Positions 8,238 through 17,537 of a stretch of 64,000 nt of DNA are shown here, piece by piece; the stretch's first letter is position 1; each line of letters starts with the position of its first letter. The notes under the pieces were generated by a model. The model had not been told where the DNA came from. It made no database searches and was given only the letters and a program-made list of their open reading frames with translations. Source of the stretch: Chloroflexales bacterium ZM16-3 (GTDB lineage: Bacteria; Chloroflexota; Chloroflexia; Chloroflexales; Chloroflexaceae); contig RYFE02000001.1 in assembly GCA_004138175.2 (NCBI GenBank), positions 1 through 64,000 on the forward strand, written 5' to 3'. Made by a program: the position numbers and the translations under genes.

Positions 8238-10889
8238 ATGCTCCGTCTGCATTCGAGCATCCAGCAGAAGATCCTGGTGCTACTCCTGGGCCTGTCACTC
8301 CCGCCGCTGTTCCTTGTGGGCTGGCTGGGGCTGACGGGCCTTTCGCGCGCCCGCGATACGGCGGTGAATGAGGGTATCAGCGCCCTCCAGAGCCAGGCCG
8401 AGTCTACGCTGGTCCTGCGCGCCCGTGAGAAGGCTAAGCTCTATGATGTCTCGCTGGCCGGGATCGCCCAGCAGGTCGAGGGCATCGCCAGTTACGCCGA
8501 GGATATCGCTGGCGATCCCCCGCCCGCTCCCGGCAGCGCACGGGTCTGGGTTGCGCCGGCACCTAGCCCCGCGCTGCTCGCCCACTACGCCTCGCAGGTC
8601 GCCTACGCGCAGCAGCTCATCCCCCTGCTCCAGTCGATGGTGAGACACACCCCTCTCGTGAGTATCGGCTACGTCGGGCTAGAGCAGGGCGGCGTGATCG
8701 CCTTCGACAAGGACGAGGTGATCGACAATCTGCTTGCTATCCAGCCCTTCGACCCGCGCGAGCGGCCTTGGTATACCCAGGCCCGCGATGCGAAGGGGAC
8801 TGTCTGGACGGACGCCTATGTGGATGCGAACACGGGAGATCTGACCACCACCTGCGCCACGCCGATCTATGATGATCAGGGCAATTTGATCGGTGTGGTC
8901 GCCTTCGATCTGCTGCTGAGCACCATTCAGCAGGATCTGCTCACGGTTGATATTGGGAAGAATGGCTACGCCTTCATGCTCAATACGGTGGGCGATGTGG
9001 TTGTGCGGCCCGACCTGACCGCTGAGAACGCCCACTGGAACGAGCCGTTACGCACCGAGAACTTGCTCAACTCGCCAAGTGAGGATCTGCGCATACTCGC
9101 GCAGCGCATGATCAACCACCAGGTTGGCATTGAGCCGATGAACTATAATGGCCAGCCGACCTATATTGCCTACGCGCCGATACCTACGGCTGGCTGGAGT
9201 GTGGGCATGGTCATTCCGGCAGACGCGATCATCGAGCCTGCCCTGATTACTGGCCAGCGCATCGGCGATAGCCAGGATCGCCTGCGGAATCAGGTGGTCG
9301 TCTTGCTAGGGCTGATCGCCGTAGGGATTGGACTTGGGAGTCTGCTGCTTACACACTCCTTCACTCGACCGATCCTGTCCCTCCAGCGCGGCGTGCGGGC
9401 AGTGGCTGACGGTCAGCTCGACCAGCGCCTGCCCCGCGCCGGCAACGATGAGATCGGTGATCTGGTTGATGCCTTCAACGTGATGACTGGCGCGCTTCAG
9501 GAGAAGGTGGCCGAGCTTGAGACGAACGCTCGCCAGCTGGCGACCCTCAATGTTGTCTCCAACGAGCTGAAGAGTATCCTTGATCTGCCTGAGCTGCTTG
9601 GTGCCATCCCTGACGCCGTTTGCATGCGCTTTGGCTTCGACCGCACCGCTCTCTACCTGCTTGAGGGCGATCTGCTGCGGGTGGTGTCTGCCTCGTTTGG
9701 GACGGGCAACGAGCACGATGCTACCTACTTTATGGAGGTGGCTAACGCCAAACCGCTGCGGATCGACGGCGGGACGGTGGAGGCCGATGTAGTGCGCAGC
9801 GGCAAGGCGGTGATTGTGAATGACCCCTGGCACCACCCACGGGTTGATCCGCACAAACAGGCGGCCTCGGCCAGCCACTCCTATGTCCAGGTGCCGATTG
9901 TCGGTCGCGACGATCAGGTGATCGGCCTGCTCTCGGCCGACTACCATCTGACCCAGCGTAGCATCCAGCCTCAGGACGCCAGCCAGCTGCTGATGTTCGC
10001 CAACATGGTCGGCCTGACCATCCAGAATGTGCAGCTCTACACCGACCTGGAGCGCCTCGTGGCCCAGCGTACCGAGGAGCTGCGCAAGGCGCTCGACTGC
10101 GCCCAGCTGGCTGATCGGCGCAAGAGCGACTTCTTGACCGGCATCTCGCACGAGCTGCGCACGCCGCTGAACGCGATCATCGGATTCTCGGCGGTGCTGA
10201 TTGATGACCTGGATGGCCCGCTGACCCCAATGCAGCGTGAGGATGCACAGAGTATTAACCGCAATGGCCGCTTCCTGCTGCATCTGATCAATGAGCTGCT
10301 TGACCTCTCGCGGATCGAGGCCGGCTATTTGGACCTCGACCTGGGAAAGGTCGATCTTCGCGCTATCGTGGGGGAAGTTGCTGACACGATGCAGGCGCTG
10401 CTGCGTGATCGCGAGGTGAGCCTGAATCATACGCTGCCGGTTGATCTGCCGCCAGTATATGCCGACGCAGACCGGGTGCGCCAGATTATGCTGAACCTGC
10501 TCTCGAATGCGGTAAAATTCACCGAGCGTGGCACGATCACCGTGAGCGCCATCACCCTCGATACGCTAGGCGACAGCGGTCAGGTGCTGCCATATGTTGT
10601 CGTCAGTGTGCGCGACACCGGCATCGGAGTTCCGCCTGATCGACAGCACGATATCTTCGAGGAGTTCGTTCAGATCCACGCGAGACGATCACGACAGCGC
10701 GGCACTGGGCTTGGCCTAGCGATCGTCCGTCGGCTTGTGGAGGCGCACCACGGGAAGATTTGGGTCGAGAGCACGCCAAATGAGGGCAGCACCTTTAGTT
10801 TTACCTTGCCTGTGATGCAGGGGACAGAGAATAGAGGACAGGTGACAGGAAGTGAGCCAGCAGCTATCCCAGCTTTGCTTTCGCAGTAG
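8238..10889 (+). CDS. Transmembrane sensor kinase Cache-HAMP-GAF-HisKA-HATPase
   Basis: The protein has 883 residues. An N-terminal transmembrane helix (about 11-35) is followed by an extracytoplasmic double-Cache domain (about 45-335; motifs RPWYTQARD and AYVDANTGDL), a second helix (about 350-372), HAMP (about 373-425), a GAF domain (about 440-615), HisKA with H638 in SHELRTPLN, and an HATPase with NLLSNAVKF and GTGLGLA. Cache domains bind small extracellular metabolites; the ligand is unknown. The last 25 residues beyond the ATPase fold are encoded by a GACAGG-rich repeat (about 10829-10856) like those found between genes, so the tail probably grew from repeat DNA. Confidence 0.9.
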   Translation: MLRLHSSIQQKILVLLLGLSLPPLFLVGWLGLTGLSRARDTAVNEGISALQSQAESTLVLRAREKAKLYDVSLAGIAQQVEGIASYAEDIAGDPPPAPGSARVWVAPAPSPALLAHYASQVAYAQQLIPLLQSMVRHTPLVSIGYVGLEQGGVIAFDKDEVIDNLLAIQPFDPRERPWYTQARDAKGTVWTDAYVDANTGDLTTTCATPIYDDQGNLIGVVAFDLLLSTIQQDLLTVDIGKNGYAFMLNTVGDVVVRPDLTAENAHWNEPLRTENLLNSPSEDLRILAQRMINHQVGIEPMNYNGQPTYIAYAPIPTAGWSVGMVIPADAIIEPALITGQRIGDSQDRLRNQVVVLLGLIAVGIGLGSLLLTHSFTRPILSLQRGVRAVADGQLDQRLPRAGNDEIGDLVDAFNVMTGALQEKVAELETNARQLATLNVVSNELKSILDLPELLGAIPDAVCMRFGFDRTALYLLEGDLLRVVSASFGTGNEHDATYFMEVANAKPLRIDGGTVEADVVRSGKAVIVNDPWHHPRVDPHKQAASASHSYVQVPIVGRDDQVIGLLSADYHLTQRSIQPQDASQLLMFANMVGLTIQNVQLYTDLERLVAQRTEELRKALDCAQLADRRKSDFLTGISHELRTPLNAIIGFSAVLIDDLDGPLTPMQREDAQSINRNGRFLLHLINELLDLSRIEAGYLDLDLGKVDLRAIVGEVADTMQALLRDREVSLNHTLPVDLPPVYADADRVRQIMLNLLSNAVKFTERGTITVSAITLDTLGDSGQVLPYVVVSVRDTGIGVPPDRQHDIFEEFVQIHARRSRQRGTGLGLAIVRRLVEAHHGKIWVESTPNEGSTFSFTLPVMQGTENRGQVTGSEPAAIPALLSQ

Positions 10890-10931
10890 CCACATCCACC
10901 CTGTGCCCTATACCCTGTACACTGTACTTTA

Positions 10932-12128
10932 ATGATGAGCGAAGCGCAGCAGCAGAAAATCCTCTACATTGAGGACAACCGAGACAACCAGCGGCTCGTC
11001 CAGCGCGTGCTGGGTGCGCGCGCCTACACGGTGCTGATCGCCGAGGATGGCCCGAGCGGCGTGGCGATGGCCCGCGAGTTGCTGCCTGCCCTCATCCTCG
11101 TTGACCTGGCTATCCCCGGGCTCGATGGCTACGAGACAACGACACGGCTGCGCAGCCTGCCGCACCTGGATGCGGTGCCGATCATCGCGCTGACCGCCGA
11201 CGGATCGTTTCATTCACGTGAGCGGGCAATGGTGGCTGGATGCGACGGCTATTTGATCAAGCCGATCGACACGCGCCAGCTGCCGGGGCAGATCGCCGAG
11301 TTTATCGGCGGTCGTCGCGACAAGATCTCGTCCAGCACCGACGAGGCTAGCGTGTTGCGGGCCTATAATCAGAAGCTGGTGGAGCGGCTAGAGCAGCGGG
11401 TGCGCGAGCTGAGCACAGCCAACGCCGAGCTTCAGGAGCTTGACCAACTGAAGAGCCAGTTCCTTGCCACGCTCTCTCACGAGCTGCGTACCCCGCTCAC
11501 CTCGCTGCTCGGCTATATCGAGCTCTTTGATCGTGGGATGCTTGGCGAGCTGAGCAGCCCTCAGAATGAGGCGATCAAGGTGATGCGCCGCAGCGGCGAT
11601 GTTCTGTCGCAGCAACTCAACAACCTGCTCTATTTTCAGGAGCTGCGCACGCGCAGCTTCCACTTGCGCTCCATTCATCCGCAGGACATCCTACGCCAGA
11701 TCGTTGCGATCTTCCAGGAGCGCGCCGAGGACGCTGGGCTGCGCTTTGAGGTGCTTGCTAGCGAAGTCGCGCCTATTCAGGCCGACTCTAGCGGTTTGGA
11801 GCAGATGATTCGTAGCCTGCTCGATAACGCGGTCAAGTTCACTCCGCACGGCGGACGATTGCGACTGGTTCTCCACGACGAGCCCTCGCGCCTGATCATT
11901 CGCGTTGAGGACAGCGGGATCGGTATCGCCCCAGAGTACCAGGAGAAGATCTTCCTGCCCTTCTACCAGATTGATAGCTCGCTGGCCCGCAGCCAGACCG
12001 GCAGCGGCCTGGGCCTCGCAATCGTGCGACACGTGGTACATGCTCATGGCGGCCAGGTCACGGTGCGTAGCATCCCCGGCAAGGGCAGCATGTTTACCGT
12101 TGTTCTCCCGCGCTCCTCTTTGCGGTAA
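10932..12128 (+). CDS. Receiver-histidine kinase (REC-HisKA-HATPase)
   Basis: This 398-residue protein has an N-terminal receiver (acidic E14/D15, acceptor D58, lysine in YLIKPID), a short coiled coil at about 135-170, HisKA with H183 in SHELRTPLT, and an HATPase with the N-box LLDNAVKF and GSGLGLA. Such receiver-first kinases are usually middle relays that take phosphate from an upstream kinase. It is the last of the six-gene signalling cluster. The gap before it (10890-10931) contains CCCTGTA-like heptamer repeats and no clear ribosome site. Confidence 0.9.
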   Translation: MMSEAQQQKILYIEDNRDNQRLVQRVLGARAYTVLIAEDGPSGVAMARELLPALILVDLAIPGLDGYETTTRLRSLPHLDAVPIIALTADGSFHSRERAMVAGCDGYLIKPIDTRQLPGQIAEFIGGRRDKISSSTDEASVLRAYNQKLVERLEQRVRELSTANAELQELDQLKSQFLATLSHELRTPLTSLLGYIELFDRGMLGELSSPQNEAIKVMRRSGDVLSQQLNNLLYFQELRTRSFHLRSIHPQDILRQIVAIFQERAEDAGLRFEVLASEVAPIQADSSGLEQMIRSLLDNAVKFTPHGGRLRLVLHDEPSRLIIRVEDSGIGIAPEYQEKIFLPFYQIDSSLARSQTGSGLGLAIVRHVVHAHGGQVTVRSIPGKGSMFTVVLPRSSLR

Positions 12129-12170
12129 TGTTGAGACAAGGGTACAGGCTGAGCGCTTCAACCTTCAACA

Positions 12171-14561
12171 TTATTTATATATCCTCTGGTACGCCGCGTA
12201 GAACCCGTAGATCGCCTTGATGTAGCCCTTCGTCTCGGGGAAGTCCACGCCCTCGGTGAAGAGGTCGGGGTCTGCCACGCTGCTGCCGTTGGCCCAGCGC
12301 ATGGCGTTGCCGAGCCCGCCGTTGTAGGCGGCCAGGGCGGCCTGGACGCTGCCTTCCATATTGCCGATCCGTTCGGCCAGGTAGAATGCCCCGAAGCGCA
12401 CGCTCACCGCTGGGCGGTACAGGTCGTCTAGGCTGAAGTCGGTCACTCCCAGGTTCTGGGCGATGCCCTGGCCGGTCTCGGGCATCACCTGGCCCAGGCC
12501 GCGCGCACCGACCCACGAGGTCGCCCCTGGGTCGAACAGGCTCTCCTGGCGTAGCAGGGCGTAGAACAGGCGCGGGTCGAGATCGCGCTCGGCCGACTGC
12601 TGGCTCACGAGGCCGGTGTAGGGCGTGGGGAAGAGCAGCCGGTCGATGACCTGGGGCGTCTCGTTGTCGGCAGGCGCTAGGCGGGCGAGGCGCGCGGCCA
12701 CCCGCAGGGCCGCGTAGGGCACGCCCTGGCTATGCGCCAGGCGGGCCAGCTCAGCCAGGCGGGGCGGGTCTTCGCCCCAGCGCTCGGCGGCGGCCATCCA
12801 CTCATTGCGCGACTCGCTGCTCAGGCCAACCTCGGCGAGCAAGGTGGCTCGGCGCACGAAGCCATCGCCCTCGACACCAAGATCCGCAGGCGCGAGCGCG
12901 GCCTCCTGGCCGGGCCATGAGCGCACCCATGCCCGTAGGGCGTCCCACTCATCATCGCCGAGGGGCGCGTCGAGCGGGAGGCTGCCCTGGGCGATGCCGC
13001 CAAGCTCCTCGGCGGCGCGGGCGCCGTAGTAGCTGGTCGGGTCTGCCGCCAGCGCGACGTGGAAGAGGTCGTCGGCGGCGGACTCATCGCCCTGGGCGCG
13101 GGCCGCGCGCCCGGCCCAGAAGGCGGCCTGGGCCTGGGTCTCACCCGTGCGCTCATCGGCGAGGATCTGCCATGCGTCGCGGGCCTCGGCGTAGCGGGCG
13201 GCGACAAACAGCTCCAGCCCAGCGCTGTGCAGCGCGTCGGCGGCCTGGTCGCTCTGCGGGTAACGCTTTCCGATGTCCAGGCGGATGGCGCGGGCGCCAT
13301 CGCCATCACCGAGTCGCTCGCGTAGCAGGGCCGCGCGATCCAGCGCCTCGGGGGCGCGCGGATCGTCGGGGTAGGCTGTGGCGTACTCCTGGTATGCCTG
13401 ACTGGCACGATCAGCCTCACCGCTCTGGCCGAGGGTCTGGATCCAGTCGAGCTGAGCCTGCCTTCCCGCCTCGCCGTCCGGGCTGAGCGCGCCAGCATCG
13501 GCCAATGCCTGGAGGGCGGCGGGGAAGTCGCTCTGGGCGCGCAGGGCCAGGCCGCGCAGGCGGCGCAGCTCTACGCCGGTCTCCTGGTCGGTCTCCTGGG
13601 CGATAGCGAGATCGAGCTGAGCCACAGCATCGGGCCAGCGCCCTGCGCTCATAAAAATCCCACCGGCGGCGGCGGCGCTCAGGGCCGGGTCGGCGGCGGC
13701 GAGCAGCTGATCGGCGGCGGAAGCGGCCTCCGGTGTGCTGGGCGCGTTGGCGACGATCTGGCGCAGCCATGCGCCTGCCCGGTCGCCTTGTCCGATCTCC
13801 TGGGCCAGGGCTACCGCTTGGCTGAGGATGCGCGCCCGGTAGGTCGGCGTCTCAGCCAGGGCGAGCAGCTCATCGTACAGATCTAGCCCAACCTCGGGGC
13901 TGCCAAGCTGCCGGTGCAGGCCGATCGCCCGCTCGAAGCTGCCCGCTCGCTCGCCGCGCACAATGTCCGCGCGGGCGGCGTGCTCGTAGGCGGTGGCGGC
14001 CTCGGCCTGCTGGTCGGCGGCGGCCAGCTGGGCCGCCTGGCGCATGGCCGCGTAGGGCTCCAGGGGCGCGGCCAGGTTGCGGTAGCGCTGGTAGGCGGCA
14101 GCGGCGGCAGCGTGGTCGCCGGCCTCCTCGGAGCAGCGGGCCAGCCAGAAGATCGCCGGGGCGCGCAGCGCGTCGTCCACCGGCTCCTCGACAAAGGGGC
14201 GCAGCAGCTCGGCGGCCGATGTCCAGCGCCCACGGCGGGCGAAGCTCTCGGCTAGGTAGAAGCGGGCCTGGCGCGCCTCGGGCGCGTCGGGGTAGAGCTG
14301 GAGCAGGGCGCTGAGGTCAGCGCCGACCGCGTCATCCTCACCGACCGTGCGGGAGTCCATCGCCCGGCTGAAGAGCACCGGCGCGGACGGGGCCGCCGTG
14401 GGCGCGGGCGAGGGTATGGGGGGCTGGGTCGGAACCGCGCTCAGAGCCGAGGGTGCGGCGGGAGCGATGGTATCGGGAGAGGGTGCGTCGATCACCTCGC
14501 AGCTCGCCAGAAAGACGGCTAGGGCGAGGAGGTGGAACGCCCGCATGATTCGGTTTCGCAT
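12171..14561 (-). CDS. Lipoprotein lytic transglycosylase with TPR-like solenoid
   Basis: This 796-residue protein resembles Slt70-type murein transglycosylases. The N-terminus has a lipoprotein signal ending in the lipobox LASC (Cys21), then a Pro/Ala-rich linker and a long alpha-helical TPR-like superhelix (about 65-630). The C-terminal SLT domain contains RQESLFDP with catalytic E673, followed by ARGLGQVMPETG and AYNGG. It cleaves the MurNAc-GlcNAc bond of peptidoglycan and would act at the outer face of the membrane. It lies 52 nt downstream of nrtR in the same direction. ATGs at 14561 and 14546 are both possible. Confidence 0.88.
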   Translation of the reverse strand: MRNRIMRAFHLLALAVFLASCEVIDAPSPDTIAPAAPSALSAVPTQPPIPSPAPTAAPSAPVLFSRAMDSRTVGEDDAVGADLSALLQLYPDAPEARQARFYLAESFARRGRWTSAAELLRPFVEEPVDDALRAPAIFWLARCSEEAGDHAAAAAAYQRYRNLAAPLEPYAAMRQAAQLAAADQQAEAATAYEHAARADIVRGERAGSFERAIGLHRQLGSPEVGLDLYDELLALAETPTYRARILSQAVALAQEIGQGDRAGAWLRQIVANAPSTPEAASAADQLLAAADPALSAAAAGGIFMSAGRWPDAVAQLDLAIAQETDQETGVELRRLRGLALRAQSDFPAALQALADAGALSPDGEAGRQAQLDWIQTLGQSGEADRASQAYQEYATAYPDDPRAPEALDRAALLRERLGDGDGARAIRLDIGKRYPQSDQAADALHSAGLELFVAARYAEARDAWQILADERTGETQAQAAFWAGRAARAQGDESAADDLFHVALAADPTSYYGARAAEELGGIAQGSLPLDAPLGDDEWDALRAWVRSWPGQEAALAPADLGVEGDGFVRRATLLAEVGLSSESRNEWMAAAERWGEDPPRLAELARLAHSQGVPYAALRVAARLARLAPADNETPQVIDRLLFPTPYTGLVSQQSAERDLDPRLFYALLRQESLFDPGATSWVGARGLGQVMPETGQGIAQNLGVTDFSLDDLYRPAVSVRFGAFYLAERIGNMEGSVQAALAAYNGGLGNAMRWANGSSVADPDLFTEGVDFPETKGYIKAIYGFYAAYQRIYK

Positions 14562-14613
14562 GCGGGCATCTTACCATGCCTTCCTCCCTCCTTCGCATCT
14601 TTCGCGATCCAAA

Positions 14614-15348
14614 CTACTTCGTGTTCCCGGCCCGGTCCTCGCGCCAGCGGAAGACGAACTGCTTATCGCCTGCGCGGTCGTGCTTAAAGCGCCAGAGTCT
14701 CGTTGGTCGTCCGCGCCCCTCGCGCATCTGGGTTGTCTCCTCCAGCAGCCCTGCCTCCTTGATTTTGCGGTAGAAGTTGCCTTTGTCGAGCTCCTCTCCG
14801 AGGATCTGCTCATAGGTGTGCTTCAGTTCTAGGATCGAGAAGAGCTCTGGCAATAGCTGGAAGGCCAGGGTGGTGTACTCCAGCTTCGAGCGCAGCCGCG
14901 AGACCGCAAAGGCCAGGATCTGCTCGTGGTCGAAGGCCAGATCCCTGGGGAGCGCGCTCACCGGGAACCAGCGCACATCGTGGCTCTCGTCGCTCACCCG
15001 CAGGTGCTGGGCGTCGAAGCGCACTAGGGCGATGTAGGCCACGCTGATCACGCGCGTGCGCGGGTCGCGCCCGACATCCCCGAAGGTGAAGAGCTGCTCG
15101 ATGTACAGGTCGCGGACGCCCGTCTCCTCCTCAAGCTCGCGGCGGGCCGCCTGCTCCAGCGACTCGTCCATGTTGATGAAGCCGCCCGGTATGGCCCAGT
15201 GCCCCTCGTACGGCCAGCGCTTCCGCTGCACGAGCAGGACGTGTAGCTCGCGCTCAATCAGGGTGAAGATGACGACGTCTACCGTCACCGATGGGCGGTC
15301 GTACCGCGATGCGTCGTATGTGGTGGCTGTCTCTTCGCGCTCCTCCAT
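14614..15348 (-). CDS. nrtR: NrtR family transcriptional regulator (Nudix plus winged helix)
   Basis: This 244-residue protein has a Nudix domain with the box G-x5-E-x7-R-E-L-x-E-E-x-G (from GGFINMDES to EETGV) and a C-terminal winged helix (about 165-235; LDKGNFYRKIKEAGLLEET, GRGRPTRLWRF). This is the NrtR architecture. Characterised members repress NAD biosynthesis genes and are controlled by ADP-ribose or related nucleotides. The start at 15348 has AGGAG 7 nt upstream; a start at 15411 would lie upstream of the expected transcript start. The promoter contains an operator (15363-15385) shared with the nicotinamidase gene at 40851, so autoregulation is likely. The effector and any residual Nudix activity are unknown. 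Confidence 0.9.
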   Translation of the reverse strand: MEEREETATTYDASRYDRPSVTVDVVIFTLIERELHVLLVQRKRWPYEGHWAIPGGFINMDESLEQAARRELEEETGVRDLYIEQLFTFGDVGRDPRTRVISVAYIALVRFDAQHLRVSDESHDVRWFPVSALPRDLAFDHEQILAFAVSRLRSKLEYTTLAFQLLPELFSILELKHTYEQILGEELDKGNFYRKIKEAGLLEETTQMREGRGRPTRLWRFKHDRAGDKQFVFRWREDRAGNTK

Positions 15349-15362
15349 CGTGGTGCTCCTGT

Positions 15363-15385
15363 AATAGTGTTTAATGTACACTATT
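15363..15385. promoter_or_regulatory. NrtR operator upstream of nrtR
   Basis: Perfect inverted repeat AATAGTGT-N7-ACACTATT. It overlaps the -10 box of the nrtR promoter by 3 nt. The core TAGTGT-N7-ACACTA is identical to the site before the nicotinamidase gene at 40809-40831, with a different spacer sequence. Confidence 0.85.
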
Positions 15386-15411
15386 TTAGAGGCTCCACAG
15401 CATCTTGTCAA
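15383..15411 (-). promoter_or_regulatory. Sigma-70 type promoter of nrtR
   Basis: On the minus strand TTGACA (15406-15411) is followed by a 17-nt spacer and TAAAAT (15383-15388). The transcript would start near 15376, inside the operator. This rules out starts further upstream and supports the ATG at 15348. Confidence 0.82.
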
Positions 15412-15485
15412 GGGCTTCGCTCAGGAGGCAGGGGTCGGGAGGCGGGAGGAGAGTCCAAAGCTCATCACAGCCATCATCAGAACTG

Positions 15486-15522
15486 AGCCCAACCCCCAAC
15501 CCCCAACCCCCAGCCCCTACTA
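15486..15522. repeat. CCCCCAA heptamer repeat at a gene end
   Basis: About four units of a 7-nt motif (CCCCCAA with variants) sit directly against the stop codon of the SirB1-like gene. The same heptamer recurs at 17502-17537 against the rpe stop codon. Confidence 0.75.
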
Positions 15523-16362
15523 ATTCAGCGGCGCCACCTTGCCGAGCAGCTCCTTGGCGAAGGCGCGGATCTGAGCGATATCACTGGCGGTCGGGTTCTG
15601 GCGAGCGTAGCGCTCCAGATCATCCAGGGCGGCGTAGACGTTACCGGCGCGGAAGCGCAGCAGCCCGCGGTCGCGCAGCTCGCCAGGGTCGCCGCTATCG
15701 AGCAGCAGGAGCCGCTCGACGCTCGCCAGGGCGCGCGTCACATCATCTTGGGCCAGGTAGGTTTGCTTGAGGTTCCGCAGGATGCGGGAGAGGATCGCGC
15801 CGCTTGAGGGCGGCGTCATCAGCCACTTCACCAGCTCAGGCCGCACCTCGCTGTGGAACATGCCGATCTGGCGCTCACAGTCGGCCTGGCTCCACAGCGC
15901 CCCGCTGCTAAACGGGTCGATGTAGAGATCCTGGGGCTCGGCGCTGTAGCGCACAATAAAGTGGCCGGGGAGGGCCACGCCGCTGAGGGGCAGCCCGAGC
16001 CGCCAGCCGACCTCCATATACACCAGCGAGAGCATAATCGGCAGTCCGCTGCGCCGCCGCAGCACCTGATCGAGGTGGCTGTTGGAGGGGTCGGGCCGCT
16101 CGTAGCTGCTCAGGTCGCCGTGGAATCCCTGGTCGCCGAAGAGGTAGCGGTTAATGGCCGAGATACGGCCTCGGGGATCGCCGATCTCGCCAACCTGAGT
16201 GCGCAGGTCATCGGCGAAACCGTCGAGCACCGCCAGCTGAACGCGCGGGTCGGGGCCGCCGCGATCCTCCCAGGCGATCATCAGGGCCGCCTCCGCCAGG
16301 GGCACGCGCTGGTCGGACTGGCTGATCATGCTGTGGAAGAGTCGGCGGGCCTGGTGGGGCAT
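15520..16362 (-). CDS. SirB1/transglutaminase-like family protein with TPR tail
   Basis: This 280-residue protein resembles the SirB1 (UPF0162) family: a transglutaminase-like fold in the first two thirds (AINRYLFGDQGFHGD, RRRSGLPIMLSLVYMEVGWRLGLP, GVALPGHFIVRY) and helical TPR-like repeats after about residue 195. The biochemical role of the family is poorly known. The start at 16362 is chosen because a reading from 16413 would translate a heptamer repeat. Glucokinase lies upstream in the same direction, separated by the heptamer palindrome at 16370-16428. Confidence 0.8.
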   Translation of the reverse strand: MPHQARRLFHSMISQSDQRVPLAEAALMIAWEDRGGPDPRVQLAVLDGFADDLRTQVGEIGDPRGRISAINRYLFGDQGFHGDLSSYERPDPSNSHLDQVLRRRSGLPIMLSLVYMEVGWRLGLPLSGVALPGHFIVRYSAEPQDLYIDPFSSGALWSQADCERQIGMFHSEVRPELVKWLMTPPSSGAILSRILRNLKQTYLAQDDVTRALASVERLLLLDSGDPGELRDRGLLRFRAGNVYAALDDLERYARQNPTASDIAQIRAFAKELLGKVAPLN

Positions 16363-16369
16363 AGGTGGG

Positions 16370-16428
16370 ATTGCAGATTGCAGATTGCAGATTGTGGATT
16401 GTTCAATCTGCAATCTACAATCTGCAAT
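16370..16428. repeat. Heptamer palindrome, TTGCAGA type
   Basis: About four tandem copies of the 7-nt unit TTGCAGA on the left face an inverted set on the right. The arms are about 25 bp with one mismatch. The element fills almost the whole gap between the glucokinase stop and the start of the SirB1-like gene. Confidence 0.9.
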
Positions 16429-16432
16429 GGCA

Positions 16433-17413
16433 TCAGGTTAGGGCGAATGAGGCGGCCCCGAGCAGCGCTGCCTTCGAGTTAAGGATGACATGGATCGGAA
16501 TGGAGTCGAGCAGATCGCGGAAGCGGCCCTTCTCGCGGAAGGCGGCCAGGAATCGTGGGTGGCGCAGCTGCTCAAGGATGCGCGGCGGGATGCCGCCGCC
16601 GATGTAGATCCCGCCGGTGGCGAGCACTTTGAGGGCCAGGTTGCCCGCCTCGGAGCCGAGGATGTTGACGAACGTCTCGATGGTGGCCACACAGGCCGGG
16701 CATGGCGCGGACGGGTCAAGGGCGAAGCGCACAATCACCGGCGTCGGGTCGGCGTCGTCGGCGAGGGCCGCCGCGACCTCCGGCGTCTCCCGCTCGAAGA
16801 CGCGGTCGCGGAAGTAGCCATAGATATTGGGTATCCCCAGGCCCGAGCAGACCCGCTCGTAGCTGACATGGCCGAGCTTTGCCTGGAGGTAGCGCAGCAG
16901 CTCCAGCTCATCGGTGGTGTTCGGGCCAAAGCTGGCGTGTCCGCCCTCGGAGGGGTGCGCCTTGTAGCGGCTGCCGTCCCAGGTGAGGAATGCCTCGCCG
17001 AGGCCGGTGCCGGGGGCGATCACGCCGATGGCACCGCCCGCCTCCGCAGTGCCCTCGTTCAGGGTGGCGATATCCGTCGGCTCCAGGATGCGCACGGCGT
17101 GGCCAATTGACTCCAGATCGTTGAGCAGATGCACCGCCCCAAAGCCCAGTCGCTCGCGGATGGCGGCGGCATCGATCATCCATGGTAGGTTTGTGACCGA
17201 GGCGCGCCCCGCAACCACCGGCCCAGCCACCCCGAAGCATGCCACCTCGACCGCAGCCGGGTTGGCGGCCATAAACTCCTGGATAATAAGCTCCAGGCTG
17301 CCATAGTCCGCGCTCGGGAAGGTCGCCTCCGCCAGCGGCGTGTGGGCACCCGCACCCAGCGAAAACAAGGCCAGGATCGTCTTCGTGCCGCCGATATCGC
17401 CTGCCAGGATCAT
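16433..17413 (-). CDS. glk: Glucokinase (Glk family)
   Basis: This 326-residue cytoplasmic sugar kinase phosphorylates glucose with ATP. The N-terminal phosphate-binding loop LAGDIGGTKTILALF, the sugar-binding segment LNDLESIGHAV, GVIAPGTGLGEAFL and SEGGHASFGP are those of bacterial glucokinase (PF02685 type). I start it at 17413 (MILAGDIGG); the longer reading to 17485 is translated repeat. It sits in a carbohydrate group with rpe and rpiA on the same strand. Substrate specificity for glucose is by family. Confidence 0.88.
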   Translation of the reverse strand: MILAGDIGGTKTILALFSLGAGAHTPLAEATFPSADYGSLELIIQEFMAANPAAVEVACFGVAGPVVAGRASVTNLPWMIDAAAIRERLGFGAVHLLNDLESIGHAVRILEPTDIATLNEGTAEAGGAIGVIAPGTGLGEAFLTWDGSRYKAHPSEGGHASFGPNTTDELELLRYLQAKLGHVSYERVCSGLGIPNIYGYFRDRVFERETPEVAAALADDADPTPVIVRFALDPSAPCPACVATIETFVNILGSEAGNLALKVLATGGIYIGGGIPPRILEQLRHPRFLAAFREKGRFRDLLDSIPIHVILNSKAALLGAASFALT

Positions 17414-17414
17414 A

Positions 17415-17537
17415 ATTGCAGATTTCAGATTGTAGATTGCAGATTGAGCGCTGTGGAGCATGTCTCGCGTGCGCCCAATCTGCACTCAGCCAGTGTGAGC
17501 CAACCCAACCCCCAACCTCTAACCCCCAACCCCCAAC
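17415..17537. repeat. Composite heptamer repeats between rpe and glk
   Basis: TTGCAGA-type units at 17415-17446 face a short inverted remnant (CAATCTGCA, 17476-17484). They are followed by CCCCCAA-type units at 17502-17537 that abut the rpe stop codon. Two different heptamers share one gap. Confidence 0.8.

Noticed and set aside
17413-17485. N-terminal extension of glucokinase
   Set aside because: It is translated heptamer repeat; the family N-terminus starts at MILAGDIGG.
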